Of a DNA stretch of 64,000 nt, positions 36,062-44,929 are shown piece by piece. The position numbers and the translations under genes are program-made. Numbering within the stretch: position 1 is the stretch's first letter; every line of letters starts with the position of its first letter. Under the pieces are notes generated by a model. It saw nothing but the letters and a program-made list of their open reading frames with translations, searched no databases and was not told where the DNA came from. Source of the stretch: JAAZHD01 sp012510895 (lineage in GTDB: Bacteria > Bacillota > Clostridia > Caldicoprobacterales > DTU083); contig JBMNJC010000010.1 in NCBI GenBank assembly GCA_050951465.1, positions 124,001-188,000 on the forward strand, read 5' to 3'.

Positions 36062-36180
36062 TTGGATTACTCCTACGAGGTTAGCTGACGGATTCGGACT
36101 CCCAAGCTGTCCTACCTGATCACTCAGGATTCACCCCCTGGTATGGATCCCCCGTTTTATTAGGTAAATTCGGAGTTGGT
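36061..36180 (-). ncRNA. c-di-AMP (ydaO-yuaA) riboswitch
   Basis: The minus strand carries conserved ydaO blocks in order: CTCCGAAT, AACGGGGGATCCA, GGGGGTGAATCC, GGTAGGACAGC, then AGTCCGAATCCGTCAGCTAA and CCTCGTAGGAG. The 3' block in particular (CCGTCAGCTAACCTCGTAGG) is diagnostic. This class usually turns expression off when c-di-AMP is high, and its targets are often ion and osmolyte transporters, in keeping with an Mrp antiporter. Judged by eye; fold not computed. Confidence 0.82.
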
Positions 36181-36293
36181 CTTTATTTTGCTTAGTATTT
36201 ATGTTATCCGATGCATTAAATTTTTACGTATATGCATTTATCATATCACAAATCTCTATTAAATTAAAGTACGCGGAAAAGCACGCTGATAAG

Positions 36294-37520
36294 TTATTTT
36301 TTTAACCCAACCAGATTAATGTTTACATTGGCATTTATCCGAATCTCCGAGGCGGGGTAAATTTCATTCCAATTTTTTCCGTTTATTTTCCAAAACTCAG
36401 GTTCTTCCTTTTGAACAATTTTTTTCAGTTGGATCGCATCTGCCTCATATTCTTTCTGGAGTTTTTCCATTGTACGCCTGCACATCATTTCGACTTCCCT
36501 TTCATAAGCTTTCTGAAGCTTCTTTAGGAATTCTTCGTTTAATTGGCCATGGGTGTGGTAATTGACTTCCTCTGCATAATTACCCGTTATATTTATGGTT
36601 AAATCAAAGCTAAGCTTATCTTTTTCTATAACAGGCTTAATTTTGCATTTTGATTTGGTTATTTCCAGAGTAGCTGTCGCGTTTTCTGTATCCGGTATAG
36701 CTACGGTTAGTACGCCTCCAATATAAATATTCCGCATCATTTTGATTGCTTCCAGCTCAACTTCGCTGACCCATCCGACCATTTTATCTCCTTTAAAAAT
36801 TGCTCCCCCGCTGGCATTTATCTCATTTTCAGTGGATTCGGCCATTGGCAGCACGAAATCATATCCACCGTGGACAAACTTGATCACCTCTCCCAAATCG
36901 GTTTTTGCAATAATTCTTGAGCTTTTTCTGGCATTTTCAGGTATACTTGATATATAGAGGGCAGCATGATCATCGATAAAGGGCTTAACCTGCAGAATTT
37001 TTTTCGCTTCTCCTTTGCTTATAAATATTCTAACCCTGCGGCGCATTTCAGGATCTCTTACAAAGAAGTCTATAATATTTTCCAATCCCTTCCTAGCCGC
37101 ATTTTCGGAAATTATAATAACCTGTAAATGCTCATAGTACAGGGAAAGATTGGTACGGGACTGCATTTGTCTGTTCATGCCTATAAAGGAATTACCTGCC
37201 TGGGTTATCTCCCATGTGGCAGGACCCTGGCCGTTACCGACTGAATTACTTGAAATAATGGAAGAGTTTTTTATGACGGGAATTTGAGCGGTTAAGGCAT
37301 AAATCGGCTGCCCCTGATGCAGTTCCATCTGCTCAAATTTTTTTTTATCCTCCGGGCCTTTTTCCTTTTGATCTGACGAGCTGCCTTCCTGAGAGATGGA
37401 TTCATAATCATCTATAGCCAGGCCAAGGACATAGCCTCTTTTTTCAATGTCTATCCAATCCCAGCAGCCGGTGATTAGAACTAAGCTGATAACCAAAAAT
37501 GATAAAAGGATTCGTCTCAT
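36294..37520 (-). CDS. Ger(x)C-family spore germination lipoprotein (GerC subunit)
   Basis: 408 residues. Lipoprotein signal with lipobox LITGC, then CWDWIDIEKRGYVLGLAID, the characteristic N-terminus of GerAC/GerKC. The protein lies on the outer face of the spore inner membrane and supports the receptor. Overlaps the B gene by 4 bp. A Gly/Ser/Glu-rich insert (EGSSSDQKEKGPEDKKKFEQ) near residue 45-65 is longer than usual. Confidence 0.92.
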   Translation of the reverse strand: MRRILLSFLVISLVLITGCWDWIDIEKRGYVLGLAIDDYESISQEGSSSDQKEKGPEDKKKFEQMELHQGQPIYALTAQIPVIKNSSIISSNSVGNGQGPATWEITQAGNSFIGMNRQMQSRTNLSLYYEHLQVIIISENAARKGLENIIDFFVRDPEMRRRVRIFISKGEAKKILQVKPFIDDHAALYISSIPENARKSSRIIAKTDLGEVIKFVHGGYDFVLPMAESTENEINASGGAIFKGDKMVGWVSEVELEAIKMMRNIYIGGVLTVAIPDTENATATLEITKSKCKIKPVIEKDKLSFDLTINITGNYAEEVNYHTHGQLNEEFLKKLQKAYEREVEMMCRRTMEKLQKEYEADAIQLKKIVQKEEPEFWKINGKNWNEIYPASEIRINANVNINLVGLKK

Positions 37521-38617
37521 ATTCTGTTTCTGCTCCTTTTCTTTTTAATGTAAGATAAGAGAGTAAGAACAGGAACAACTGCTGAACCGCTGATCATCAT
37601 TACCGCCCGGTTATACTCGAAAAACTCAAATACCTTTAATCCGCTCTTAATAATTACGGCTGTAAAAATAATTATAGGAAGCAAAAGCCATACCGTATAT
37701 TTGCTTTTGTCAGATGGAACATTAAACAAAACATTAATATTACGGACTGAAATAAAAAGAAACATGGATATGGCTTCATAGACTATAATTATCCAGAGTA
37801 TGGCCGCGGTTGATTCCATTCTCTCTATAAAGGTAGCGGTAAATTCGATTGATTTAGTCAGTGTAAGGGTTGGGAATACCAGGCTCTTTACATCCTCCTG
37901 GCCAAATACCATTAATGTAGCAATTTTTAAACCCACGAAGAGAATAAGGGGAATGATCAATCCAGCGAGATACCATTTATAAGTTCCCTTTTTATTCTCT
38001 GTATACCGATAGGTATAAGTGATAGTAGAAAAGCCGGTAAAGATATAATAAGAGGCCATGGATCCTTTTAATACGTTTCCGAAATTTTCAAAAAGAATTG
38101 GTTTTAATGCGCTTATGTCTCCCTGGGGCAGAGACAAGATAATGACAGAAATAATAGTCAGTTTACAAACAGGGAAAATTATGTCTATTACACCGCTTAT
38201 GGTGTAAATGCCCTTATACACGCTGTAGGCAGACACCAGAGCCATTAGAATTACAATTACATAAATAGGTGTCCTGTCAAGCAGAAACATTAATAAAGCC
38301 TGAGCAAATATTCTCAGTGATAAGGCGATATAGACCATGGTATTAAAGGAGTTCAGCAAAATTAAAATTTTGCCGAAAAATCTGCCTCCGACTAAAACAA
38401 ATATTTCCGGCAAGTCTTTATCAGGGTAAAGTGAGGCCAGGAAGTAGTAAACAGAACCAATAATGATGGCCAGTATTCCGCCTATTAATACGGATATCCA
38501 CGCATCCTGTTTGGCGAGAGAAGCTACAGCCCTTGGGCCGTACAATATGTCAACTCCAAAAATGGCTCCTACGGTCAAGGTCATCATTTGAATTGGTTTT
38601 AAGCTGTCTTTTCTCAT
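37517..38617 (-). CDS. Spore germination permease (GerB subunit, GerAB/GerKB family)
   Basis: 366 residues, ten membrane helices, amino-acid-permease-like fold. Starts with MTLTVGAIFGVDILYGPRAV, the usual first helix of GerAB-type proteins, and contains the GIYTISGVIDIIFPV region. It is the likely germinant-binding subunit. Overlaps both neighbours by 4 bp, so the three subunits are translated together. Confidence 0.93.
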   Translation of the reverse strand: MRKDSLKPIQMMTLTVGAIFGVDILYGPRAVASLAKQDAWISVLIGGILAIIIGSVYYFLASLYPDKDLPEIFVLVGGRFFGKILILLNSFNTMVYIALSLRIFAQALLMFLLDRTPIYVIVILMALVSAYSVYKGIYTISGVIDIIFPVCKLTIISVIILSLPQGDISALKPILFENFGNVLKGSMASYYIFTGFSTITYTYRYTENKKGTYKWYLAGLIIPLILFVGLKIATLMVFGQEDVKSLVFPTLTLTKSIEFTATFIERMESTAAILWIIIVYEAISMFLFISVRNINVLFNVPSDKSKYTVWLLLPIIIFTAVIIKSGLKVFEFFEYNRAVMMISGSAVVPVLTLLSYIKKKRSRNRI

Positions 38618-40188
38618 TTTTTATTTCCCGATTCCGTGTTTTTTGCTCTGACAACATCCTGTGTGTTTAAAAATTCCGGCCGTTTTGTATTTGCAGCCCT
38701 TGGACTTTTAAAAATAGTATCTTTGAAATCGCTCAGGCTGAAGGGAGAAATCGGGCTGAGATATCGATATCCGAAGCTTTTTAATGAGGTTAAATAAGCT
38801 ATTAGAAAAAGCAAACCTATGGCCACGCCGAAACTTCCCAGCACAGATGCCAGCGCCATAAAGGGAATTCTTAAAATTCTGGTTGTCAGGGAAAGACTGT
38901 AGTCGGGTATTTGGTATGCAGAGAGGGCAGTGATGGAAATGATTATAACCATTATGGGACTGACTATCCCGGCCTGAACGGCTGACTGGCCGATTACCAG
39001 ACCGCCTACAATAGCAACAGCCTGGCCGACTACATTGGGCAGCCTTATACCTGCCTCATGAAGCAGTTCCAAAGTAAATACCATGAGCAGGGCTTCTATA
39101 ATGGCCGGAAAGGGCACCCCTACCCTGCTGCCGGTAATGGAAAGAACCAGCTTTGTAGGAAGCATGCCGGGATTAAAGGAAGTAAGGGCAATATATAAAG
39201 AAGGGAAAAGAGTGGAAATGAAAAGGCCTAAATATCTCGTAGCCCTTATCAGAGTGACGGCCACCCAGCTTTCATAATAGTCGTCTACGCTCTGCATTAA
39301 TATCGGAAGGGTGGCAGGAACAATGATGCATTCAGGAGCGCCGTTCATTATGACGGCCACCCTGCCCTGCAAAAGCCCGGCAACAAGCTTATCTACCCTT
39401 TCTGTTACCTGAATCAGCGGGAAAATGGATCTGGGCCTGTCTACCATAAAATTGCCGATTTCTATTGCAGCTACGGTGCCGTCAATATCTATCTCTTTCA
39501 GTTTCTTTCTTACATCTTCCACCAGGTCCGGATCTGCTATGCCCTTTATATAAGTCATAACCAAATCCGTTTTGGTGCGCCTGCCAATCATAAATGTTTC
39601 CATGGTAAGATTGGGGTCTCTTACCCTTTTTCGAATAAAGCCGATATTTCTTTTTAGAGTTTCCACAAGTCCTTCCTTAGGACCTTTTACCGATGGTTCG
39701 GTTTCGGGAATGCTGAAGGGCTTGCCTTCATATTCTCTGATTTTAATCAGAAGTCCCCTGTCATGTCCTTCTATGCATAAAAAGGTGTCGCCCGAAAGGA
39801 TGCCCAAAACAATTTCATCAAAGGTAAACACGTCTTCTATATCGCCTATGCTGATAATGGAATCCTTAATTATATCCAGAATTTCGGACTTTTTGGCATG
39901 ACTGATAAGCTCAACCGATTCAAGAATAAGGGGCTTTAAAATGTGTTCCATGACTTCCGGTTCATCTACCAGATTTTCTATGTAGACTACAGCGCTCCGG
40001 AGAGAGGTTCCGCCGATATTAAACTCCCTTGATTTTATATCGAAGGAATTATTCATTATATCAAGCAGGCGGTTTCTGTTATCATCGATGTTTTTGGACA
40101 ATTGAAATTTGCGCAAATATTCCGTATGCCCCTGAAAAACTGTTTCCCGGTTTTTGTTCCTTTTAAAAATCCTTTGAAAAATGCCCAT
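38614..40188 (-). CDS. Spore germination protein GerA subunit (GerAA/GerKA family)
   Basis: 524 residues. A large N-terminal soluble domain (1-290) precedes about five membrane helices. Strong family matches: FDEIVLGILSGDTFLCIEG, GRRTKTDLVMTYIKGIADP and RVAVIMNGAPECIIVPATLP. It forms the oligomeric core of the germinant receptor. First gene of the operon; expression would be in the forespore, but I could not find a convincing SigG promoter. Confidence 0.95.
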   Translation of the reverse strand: MGIFQRIFKRNKNRETVFQGHTEYLRKFQLSKNIDDNRNRLLDIMNNSFDIKSREFNIGGTSLRSAVVYIENLVDEPEVMEHILKPLILESVELISHAKKSEILDIIKDSIISIGDIEDVFTFDEIVLGILSGDTFLCIEGHDRGLLIKIREYEGKPFSIPETEPSVKGPKEGLVETLKRNIGFIRKRVRDPNLTMETFMIGRRTKTDLVMTYIKGIADPDLVEDVRKKLKEIDIDGTVAAIEIGNFMVDRPRSIFPLIQVTERVDKLVAGLLQGRVAVIMNGAPECIIVPATLPILMQSVDDYYESWVAVTLIRATRYLGLFISTLFPSLYIALTSFNPGMLPTKLVLSITGSRVGVPFPAIIEALLMVFTLELLHEAGIRLPNVVGQAVAIVGGLVIGQSAVQAGIVSPIMVIIISITALSAYQIPDYSLSLTTRILRIPFMALASVLGSFGVAIGLLFLIAYLTSLKSFGYRYLSPISPFSLSDFKDTIFKSPRAANTKRPEFLNTQDVVRAKNTESGNKK

Positions 40189-40381
40189 AATTAACGCAAC
40201 ACCCGTCTTTAATGTTTTTCTGAGGATGAAAAAGCTATATTTTAGTATTACCAGATATCATTTTCTGATTACTGACTTTTCCTTGACCATATGCTGATTC
40301 CTTGGATACAATATAATCAAACAGACAAAAGAAATGTGCTGTTAAACACAGCGGGATTAAGCATAGAAAGGGTGGGATTTT

Positions 40382-40954
40382 ATGAAGGTTATTGTCTTTC
40401 TGGCCGATGGGTTTGAAGAAGTGGAAGCCTTAACTGTGGTGGATTATTTACGAAGAATGGAAGTAGAGGTTGATACCGTTTCCATTACCTTGGAAAAAGA
40501 GGTCAGAGGTTCTCATAACATTCGGGTGCTGGCAGACAAAACCATAGACGAACTGAAGGATATAGAATCTTACCAGGGTGTTGTTATACCGGGAGGCCTG
40601 CCCGGAGCTGCCAATCTCAGGGATGACTCAAGAGTTATTGAAACGGTAAAAAAGATGAATGATGCAAAGAAGCTGACGGCTGCCATCTGCGCCGGACCTA
40701 TTGTTCTTGCAAAAGCCGGAATAATAGAAGGTAAAAAGGTTACTTCTTATCCCGGCTTTGAAGATAAATTGGCAAAGGCTGTATATCAGGAGCAGGGCGT
40801 AGTAAGGGACGGAAACATCATTACCGCCAGAGGCCCCTCCCTGGCTGTGTATTTTGCGCTGGAGATTGCAGAATACCTGCTGGGTAAAGAAAAGGCTCAG
40901 AAACTAAGGGATAATATACTCTTGCCCATTGCTGAGGCTTATTCGCAAAAATAG
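40382..40954 (+). CDS. DJ-1/PfpI-family protein (YajL-like)
   Basis: 190 residues. DJ-1 fold with the nucleophile-elbow Cys103 in AAICAGP and the conserved Glu of FEEVEALT. VIPGGLPGAANLRDD and TARGPSLAVYFALEIAEYL are typical of DJ-1/ThiJ/YajL. Proposed functions in the family are glyoxalase/deglycase and chaperone activity; these remain debated. GGGTGG precedes the ATG. Confidence 0.92.
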   Translation: MKVIVFLADGFEEVEALTVVDYLRRMEVEVDTVSITLEKEVRGSHNIRVLADKTIDELKDIESYQGVVIPGGLPGAANLRDDSRVIETVKKMNDAKKLTAAICAGPIVLAKAGIIEGKKVTSYPGFEDKLAKAVYQEQGVVRDGNIITARGPSLAVYFALEIAEYLLGKEKAQKLRDNILLPIAEAYSQK

Positions 40955-40967
40955 TTATACCTGGTAT

Positions 40968-41534
40968 CTATCCTAAATTCGGATCATAAATAGCGCGGAC
41001 CCCGCCAATATATTTAGGCCTGGTTCTTGCCAAAACCAGATTGGCCGAACCGATTTTATTGATGCTGATTCTGACCGGCACTGCTACCGGTCTTAAGTGC
41101 ATGCCTATAAGAGTATCTCCTATATCAATGCCGGCTGCTGCCTGTATTGTTTCCACCAGACAGGGCTTGTCCATTCCGGCATAGGCTGCCGTGGCAAAAC
41201 TTCCTCCGGCTTTTAAGTGAGGTACGGCATTGACCCGGGGATAGTCGTATTTTTCGGCTGCCTCGGTCTCCAAAACCAGAGCGCGGTTCAGGTGTTCACA
41301 GCATTGTGCGGCAAGATATATGCCCCGGGGCTTTAAAATGCTCTGTATGCTTTCAAAAATGCAGCGTCCAATAATTTCACTGGAAGCGCTGCCAATTTTT
41401 TGTTCCTGGACTTCACTGGAAGAACAGCCAACTACCAGAATATCCCCTGATTCCAGCTTTGCTGCTTCCAGCAATTCTTTTACGGCCTGCTTTACGGCGG
41501 CTGAAATTTCTTCCGGTGAATAAGTCTTGGCCAT
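40968..41534 (-). CDS. YwlG/UPF0340 (TIGR01440) family protein
   Basis: 188 residues, full length. Conserved segments: DILVVGCSSSEVQEQKIGS, the CEHLNRALVLE motif (YLAAQCCEHLNRAL) and HLRPVAVPVR near the C-terminus. The function is unknown; the family is widespread in Bacillota. Converges with the DJ-1 gene 13 bp away and is preceded by AAAGGAGG. Confidence 0.92.
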   Translation of the reverse strand: MAKTYSPEEISAAVKQAVKELLEAAKLESGDILVVGCSSSEVQEQKIGSASSEIIGRCIFESIQSILKPRGIYLAAQCCEHLNRALVLETEAAEKYDYPRVNAVPHLKAGGSFATAAYAGMDKPCLVETIQAAAGIDIGDTLIGMHLRPVAVPVRISINKIGSANLVLARTRPKYIGGVRAIYDPNLG

Positions 41535-41698
41535 TTATTAGTCCTCCTTTTATGTTTATAATAATATTATTATATATTAACACATTAGACTGAAGCATAA
41601 TTAAATTATTATCTATATGAAATATTTTTTGCCTGTGTTAAAATATTAATAAGATTATAAATACGGGAACGGTATTTCCTGTTTTCCGGGGAGGTATT

Positions 41699-42976
41699 AT
41701 GATGATTCTTGGCACAGCAAAAGAAATGGTAACGCCGCATGTATTAGTGGCTATGGGAGGATACGCTGCCAGGACCGAGCCATTTAAGGGAATTCATGAT
41801 GACCTGTATGTAAGGTCATGTCTTTTGAAAAACGGCGATAAACAAATCCTGATTATAAGTTTCGATATCATTCAATTCAACTACTCGCTTAATGAAAGAA
41901 TACAGGCTTATGCCAATGAGCGGTACGGTCTTGGAGCACAGGAAGTCATCATATCTTATTCTCATACCCATGCCGGGCCCGAAGTAAAACACTACCGTGA
42001 CAAAGATAATTCCAATAAAGTTTTAGCTGATTTGGAAGATTTTCTTCTGGACAGGACTAAATGCTGCATTGATAAAACATTTTTAAATCTTTTTGAGGGT
42101 GAGGCTTTTTACACAAAAGCCTCAGTGGACTTCAACGTTAACCGAAGAAAAAAGGTCGGCGATGAAACTGTTATGGCGCCAAATTATACGGGGATTAAGG
42201 ATACCGAATTGTGGGTCCTGATTCTTAAGGACCTGGAAGGCAATATACGAGGACTATTCTACAATTATTCCTGCCATCCGGTGACCCTATCTTCCACCCT
42301 GTACATATCTGCTGAATACCCGGGCAGAATAAATCAGCTTTTGGATGCTTTTTATTACGGCTGTGTATCAGGTTTCCTTCAGGGCTCTGCCGGAAATATG
42401 CGCCCCATGATAAGTGCCAAGGGCGGCAAGTTCCTCCCCTGCAGCTTTGAAGAAGTGGATCAGATGGCATCATCCATTGCTTTGACTATTAAAAATCTTA
42501 TTGATAAAGCTGCTTATAAAAAAATCATTCCTGTTTTGGATGCCGTGTCCTTTACCATACCGGCGGCTATTCGTCCTATACCCAGGGAAGAGCTGGTTCA
42601 ATTGTCGAAAGACGAGGGTTCGCCGCTCAAAAATATATATCTTAGAATGCTGGAAAATTATGATAACCTGAATGAAACTGCGGTCATTCATGCCGGGATC
42701 GCAAAAATATCCAATGATTTATATCTTGCCTACATGGGAGGGGAAATCTGTTACGAGGTTAAACAGATTGTCAAAAAAGTTTTTGGAGAAAAAGATCTGT
42801 TTTTCCTGGGCTATCATGAAGCCGTCACCTATATTCCCACGGATGAACTTATTGAAGAAGGCGGATATGAAGGTCATGATGCACCCTTATGGTCCGGTTT
42901 CAAAGGACCTTTTGAAAAAGGGATTGATAAGGTCGTATATGAGCATTTTATGAAATATTTCTCGGTTTTAAAATAA
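41699..42976 (+). CDS. Neutral/alkaline ceramidase N-terminal-domain protein
   Basis: 425 residues. The N-terminal half matches the ceramidase superfamily: MILGTAKEMVTPHVLVAMGG, DDLYVRSCLLKNG, and SYSHTHAGPEV with the Zn-binding His residues; NYSCHPVTLS supplies a further ligand and LQGSAGNMRP the nucleophile-Ser region. No signal peptide, unlike secreted ceramidases, and no C-terminal Ig-like domain, so the substrate may be another amide. The 3' end lies 17 bp before the ISNCY target repeat. Confidence 0.82.
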   Translation: MMILGTAKEMVTPHVLVAMGGYAARTEPFKGIHDDLYVRSCLLKNGDKQILIISFDIIQFNYSLNERIQAYANERYGLGAQEVIISYSHTHAGPEVKHYRDKDNSNKVLADLEDFLLDRTKCCIDKTFLNLFEGEAFYTKASVDFNVNRRKKVGDETVMAPNYTGIKDTELWVLILKDLEGNIRGLFYNYSCHPVTLSSTLYISAEYPGRINQLLDAFYYGCVSGFLQGSAGNMRPMISAKGGKFLPCSFEEVDQMASSIALTIKNLIDKAAYKKIIPVLDAVSFTIPAAIRPIPREELVQLSKDEGSPLKNIYLRMLENYDNLNETAVIHAGIAKISNDLYLAYMGGEICYEVKQIVKKVFGEKDLFFLGYHEAVTYIPTDELIEEGGYEGHDAPLWSGFKGPFEKGIDKVVYEHFMKYFSVLK

Positions 42977-42992
42977 AATACTGAAAATAAAA

Positions 42993-43011
42993 AAGCTGAA
43001 TTTTTTTGGAT
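42993..43011 (+). repeat. Left copy of the 19-bp direct repeat (target duplication) of the ISNCY element
   Basis: AAGCTGAATTTTTTTGGAT, identical to 44820-44838. Long duplications (over 15 bp) are typical of IS1202-group elements. Confidence 0.82.
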
Positions 43012-43112
43012 GTCAATAATCTATGAAAATGTCACCTAAAAGCGAGTGGTTTTAATCAGTGAAAATGTCACCTTTACACCAAAAAATATACTAAGTAAAA
43101 TCTACATCGCTA

Positions 43113-43160
43113 ATGAGCATGTCAAGGGCCAAAAGCGTGGCTTATCCTTGACATACTCAT
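43113..43160. repeat. Long inverted repeat inside the IS non-coding end
   Basis: ATGAGCATGTCAAGG and CCTTGACATACTCAT form 15-bp arms with one mismatch around GCC...GGC. Next to it CCGCCATGCT (43162-43171) pairs perfectly with AGCATGGCGG (43248-43257). Confidence 0.7.
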
Positions 43161-43401
43161 TCCGCCATGCTGAGGGCTTACTTGCCGAGGGATGAAGGGA
43201 GAAAGCAAGCTAGAACACATATCCATACCCCCCGGAATTACCAGTATAGCATGGCGGCCGCTAACAACGAGCATTTTCAGATAAAGGCGCCTCGGGAATC
43301 AGCTAAAAAAGCAAGCTTTTCGCATTTAAGCGATAAAAAAGAGCATGGCGAAACAAGCCCTTGCAACAAATGGGGGTAAAAGGGTATGATAGTATTATGG
43401 T

Positions 43402-44745
43402 TTAGGCCCATGCTCTGGTGGAACTGAATAAATCATTTAGCATTTCAATGATTTCAGTATCCGTTTCCTCATACGAGAGCATGGGTTTTTTATCTGGCGA
43501 TTGGCGCCATGGGTGGTCATATGCAGGTCTAACTCTTTTACGGCATTGTTCTCGGCCTTGTGACTTAGAAGAACCTGCAACGGCCTTTTTAGGACGTTCA
43601 GCCAGTGCCTTGGTGTCATATACAACATCGGCATAAATAGCTTTTACACCGATTTTGGAGCTGCTTAAAACGGTAAGTTTGGCCTTTGGCATGGCAGCTG
43701 CTTTTTCACCGTTTTTAGCGAGCTGATAATATTGGCCTTTGTATGAGAAAGCTGAACTCTCGATAATGGTGCGCTCCTCTTTTATACAAAGAATATAGTC
43801 AAGATTGATGCTTGGCTCCAAGGCTCTAAAGGCTGGCGTGGGATCTTCTGGTTCCACTCCGAATTTCTTGTTATATTCATCAATAAACGCTGCTAAGAAG
43901 GCATTTGCAGCTTCCATGGTAGTGATACCATGGATCTTGAACTCAACAGGAAGCCTGCTTTGGAGAGTGCCCCATAGCCTTTCAATACGGCCTTTGGCTT
44001 GGGGGGAACTAGCTTTAATAATATTAATGCCCAGCTCCTCCATGGCTCTACCAAATTGGGTGAGGTTAACTACTTTGCCATCTAATTGTTCTTCAATAGA
44101 TAACTTGCCATCATTGGGAGAGACAAATATAGTATGGCGATCGCAGTAGAGGCTGGTTGGAATACCGTGATTCGTAACTACTTGTCTTACAATTTCAAAG
44201 TATCCTTCCATACACTCATTGGGAGTAAAGTAAAGGGCAAGAATCTCGCCTGTAGCATCATCTATGGCACCATGAAGGTCAAAGCATTCTTCGCCAATAA
44301 TCCATTCATGGGGAGATGCATCAATTTGAACCAACATACCTTTTTGAGGCTTTCTTTTCCTCCTATGATGCGCCTTACGTTTACGATGACTTTTGGGGCT
44401 CTTGATACCTGCTTCTATTAAAACCCTATGCACTGTAGAGTAACTTACTTGGATCTCCTCGTACTTTTCAAGAAGTTCCTGAAAGTGATTAAAATTGGCT
44501 TCTTCATACTTAGTCTGCTTAAGCTCGATGATAGAATCTCTGGTTTTATCCGGTACAGCATGCTTTGGTTTACGACCTCTATTTTTATGGATGATGAACG
44601 CAGCTCCTTCTTGAATAACTCCTCCTTTTAATCGTATTACTTGGCGTTCACTGAGGTTTAAAAGCTCGGCAGCCTCTCGGATGGTTATTACCTTATCGAT
44701 AGTTTGATTAATGACTCTGAGCCTGGTTATCTCTTTTTGAGTCAT
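43402..44745 (-). CDS. ISNCY/IS1202-group DDE transposase
   Basis: 447 residues from ATG 44745, which follows AAAGGAGAT at a good distance; ATG 44775 is a less likely alternative. N-terminal helix-turn-helix (REAAELLNLSERQVIRLKGG) then an rve-type catalytic domain: QIDASPHEW (first Asp), SLYCDRHTIF (second Asp) and KGRIERLWGTLQ (Glu). A basic RKRKAHHRRKRKPQK stretch precedes the core. A C-terminal beta-barrel follows. The gene looks intact. Confidence 0.9.
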   Translation of the reverse strand: MTQKEITRLRVINQTIDKVITIREAAELLNLSERQVIRLKGGVIQEGAAFIIHKNRGRKPKHAVPDKTRDSIIELKQTKYEEANFNHFQELLEKYEEIQVSYSTVHRVLIEAGIKSPKSHRKRKAHHRRKRKPQKGMLVQIDASPHEWIIGEECFDLHGAIDDATGEILALYFTPNECMEGYFEIVRQVVTNHGIPTSLYCDRHTIFVSPNDGKLSIEEQLDGKVVNLTQFGRAMEELGINIIKASSPQAKGRIERLWGTLQSRLPVEFKIHGITTMEAANAFLAAFIDEYNKKFGVEPEDPTPAFRALEPSINLDYILCIKEERTIIESSAFSYKGQYYQLAKNGEKAAAMPKAKLTVLSSSKIGVKAIYADVVYDTKALAERPKKAVAGSSKSQGREQCRKRVRPAYDHPWRQSPDKKPMLSYEETDTEIIEMLNDLFSSTRAWA

Positions 44746-44819
44746 GTTGAATATCTCCTTTCGCATACATGACATTTTATCAGAATAAATTCAACATGAC
44801 ATTATCATAGAATAACTAC

Positions 44820-44838
44820 AAGCTGAATTTTTTTGGAT
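44820..44838 (+). repeat. Right copy of the 19-bp direct repeat
   Basis: Identical to 42993-43011. Its final T is the first base of the -35 box of the metal-efflux promoter. Confidence 0.82.
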
Positions 44839-44866
44839 TGACAAATATATATAGATGGCATATAAT
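44838..44866 (+). promoter_or_regulatory. Consensus SigA promoter of the metal-efflux operon
   Basis: TTGACA (44838-44843), 17 bp, TATAAT (44861-44866): a perfect consensus. The operator lies just downstream, as expected for ArsR repression. Confidence 0.9.
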
Positions 44867-44876
44867 AGCATAAAGG

Positions 44877-44898
44877 CATATGAATGGGTGTTCATGTG
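44877..44898. promoter_or_regulatory. ArsR/SmtB-type operator upstream of the regulator
   Basis: CATATGAA-TGGGTG-TTCATGTG, an imperfect palindrome with core TGAATGGGTGTTCA, placed right after the -10. It matches the second site at 45334-45347 (TGAACAAATGCTCA) under the pattern TGAAnnnnTGnTCA. Confidence 0.6.
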
Positions 44899-44929
44899 TT
44901 AACAAGGATACAGGCCGGGAGGTGAGCTT

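Larger units (their letters stand above)
43012..44819 (-). mobile_element. ISNCY/IS1202-like insertion sequence
   Basis: A 1.81-kb element between two 19-bp direct repeats. The ends share related subterminal boxes rather than a long perfect repeat: left CTATGAAAATGTCAC and a second AGTGAAAATGTCAC; right (reverse complement) CTATGATAATGTCAT and CTGATAAAATGTCAT. The transposase is transcribed leftwards. About 390 bp at the left end (43012-43401) hold no gene but strong inverted repeats. Structural completeness and perfect target repeats suggest a recent insertion. Confidence 0.85.

Noticed and set aside
40189..40381. SigG promoter upstream of the germination operon
   Set aside because: A minus-strand AATACTA resembles the -10, but no -35 of the TGMATA type is at the right spacing.
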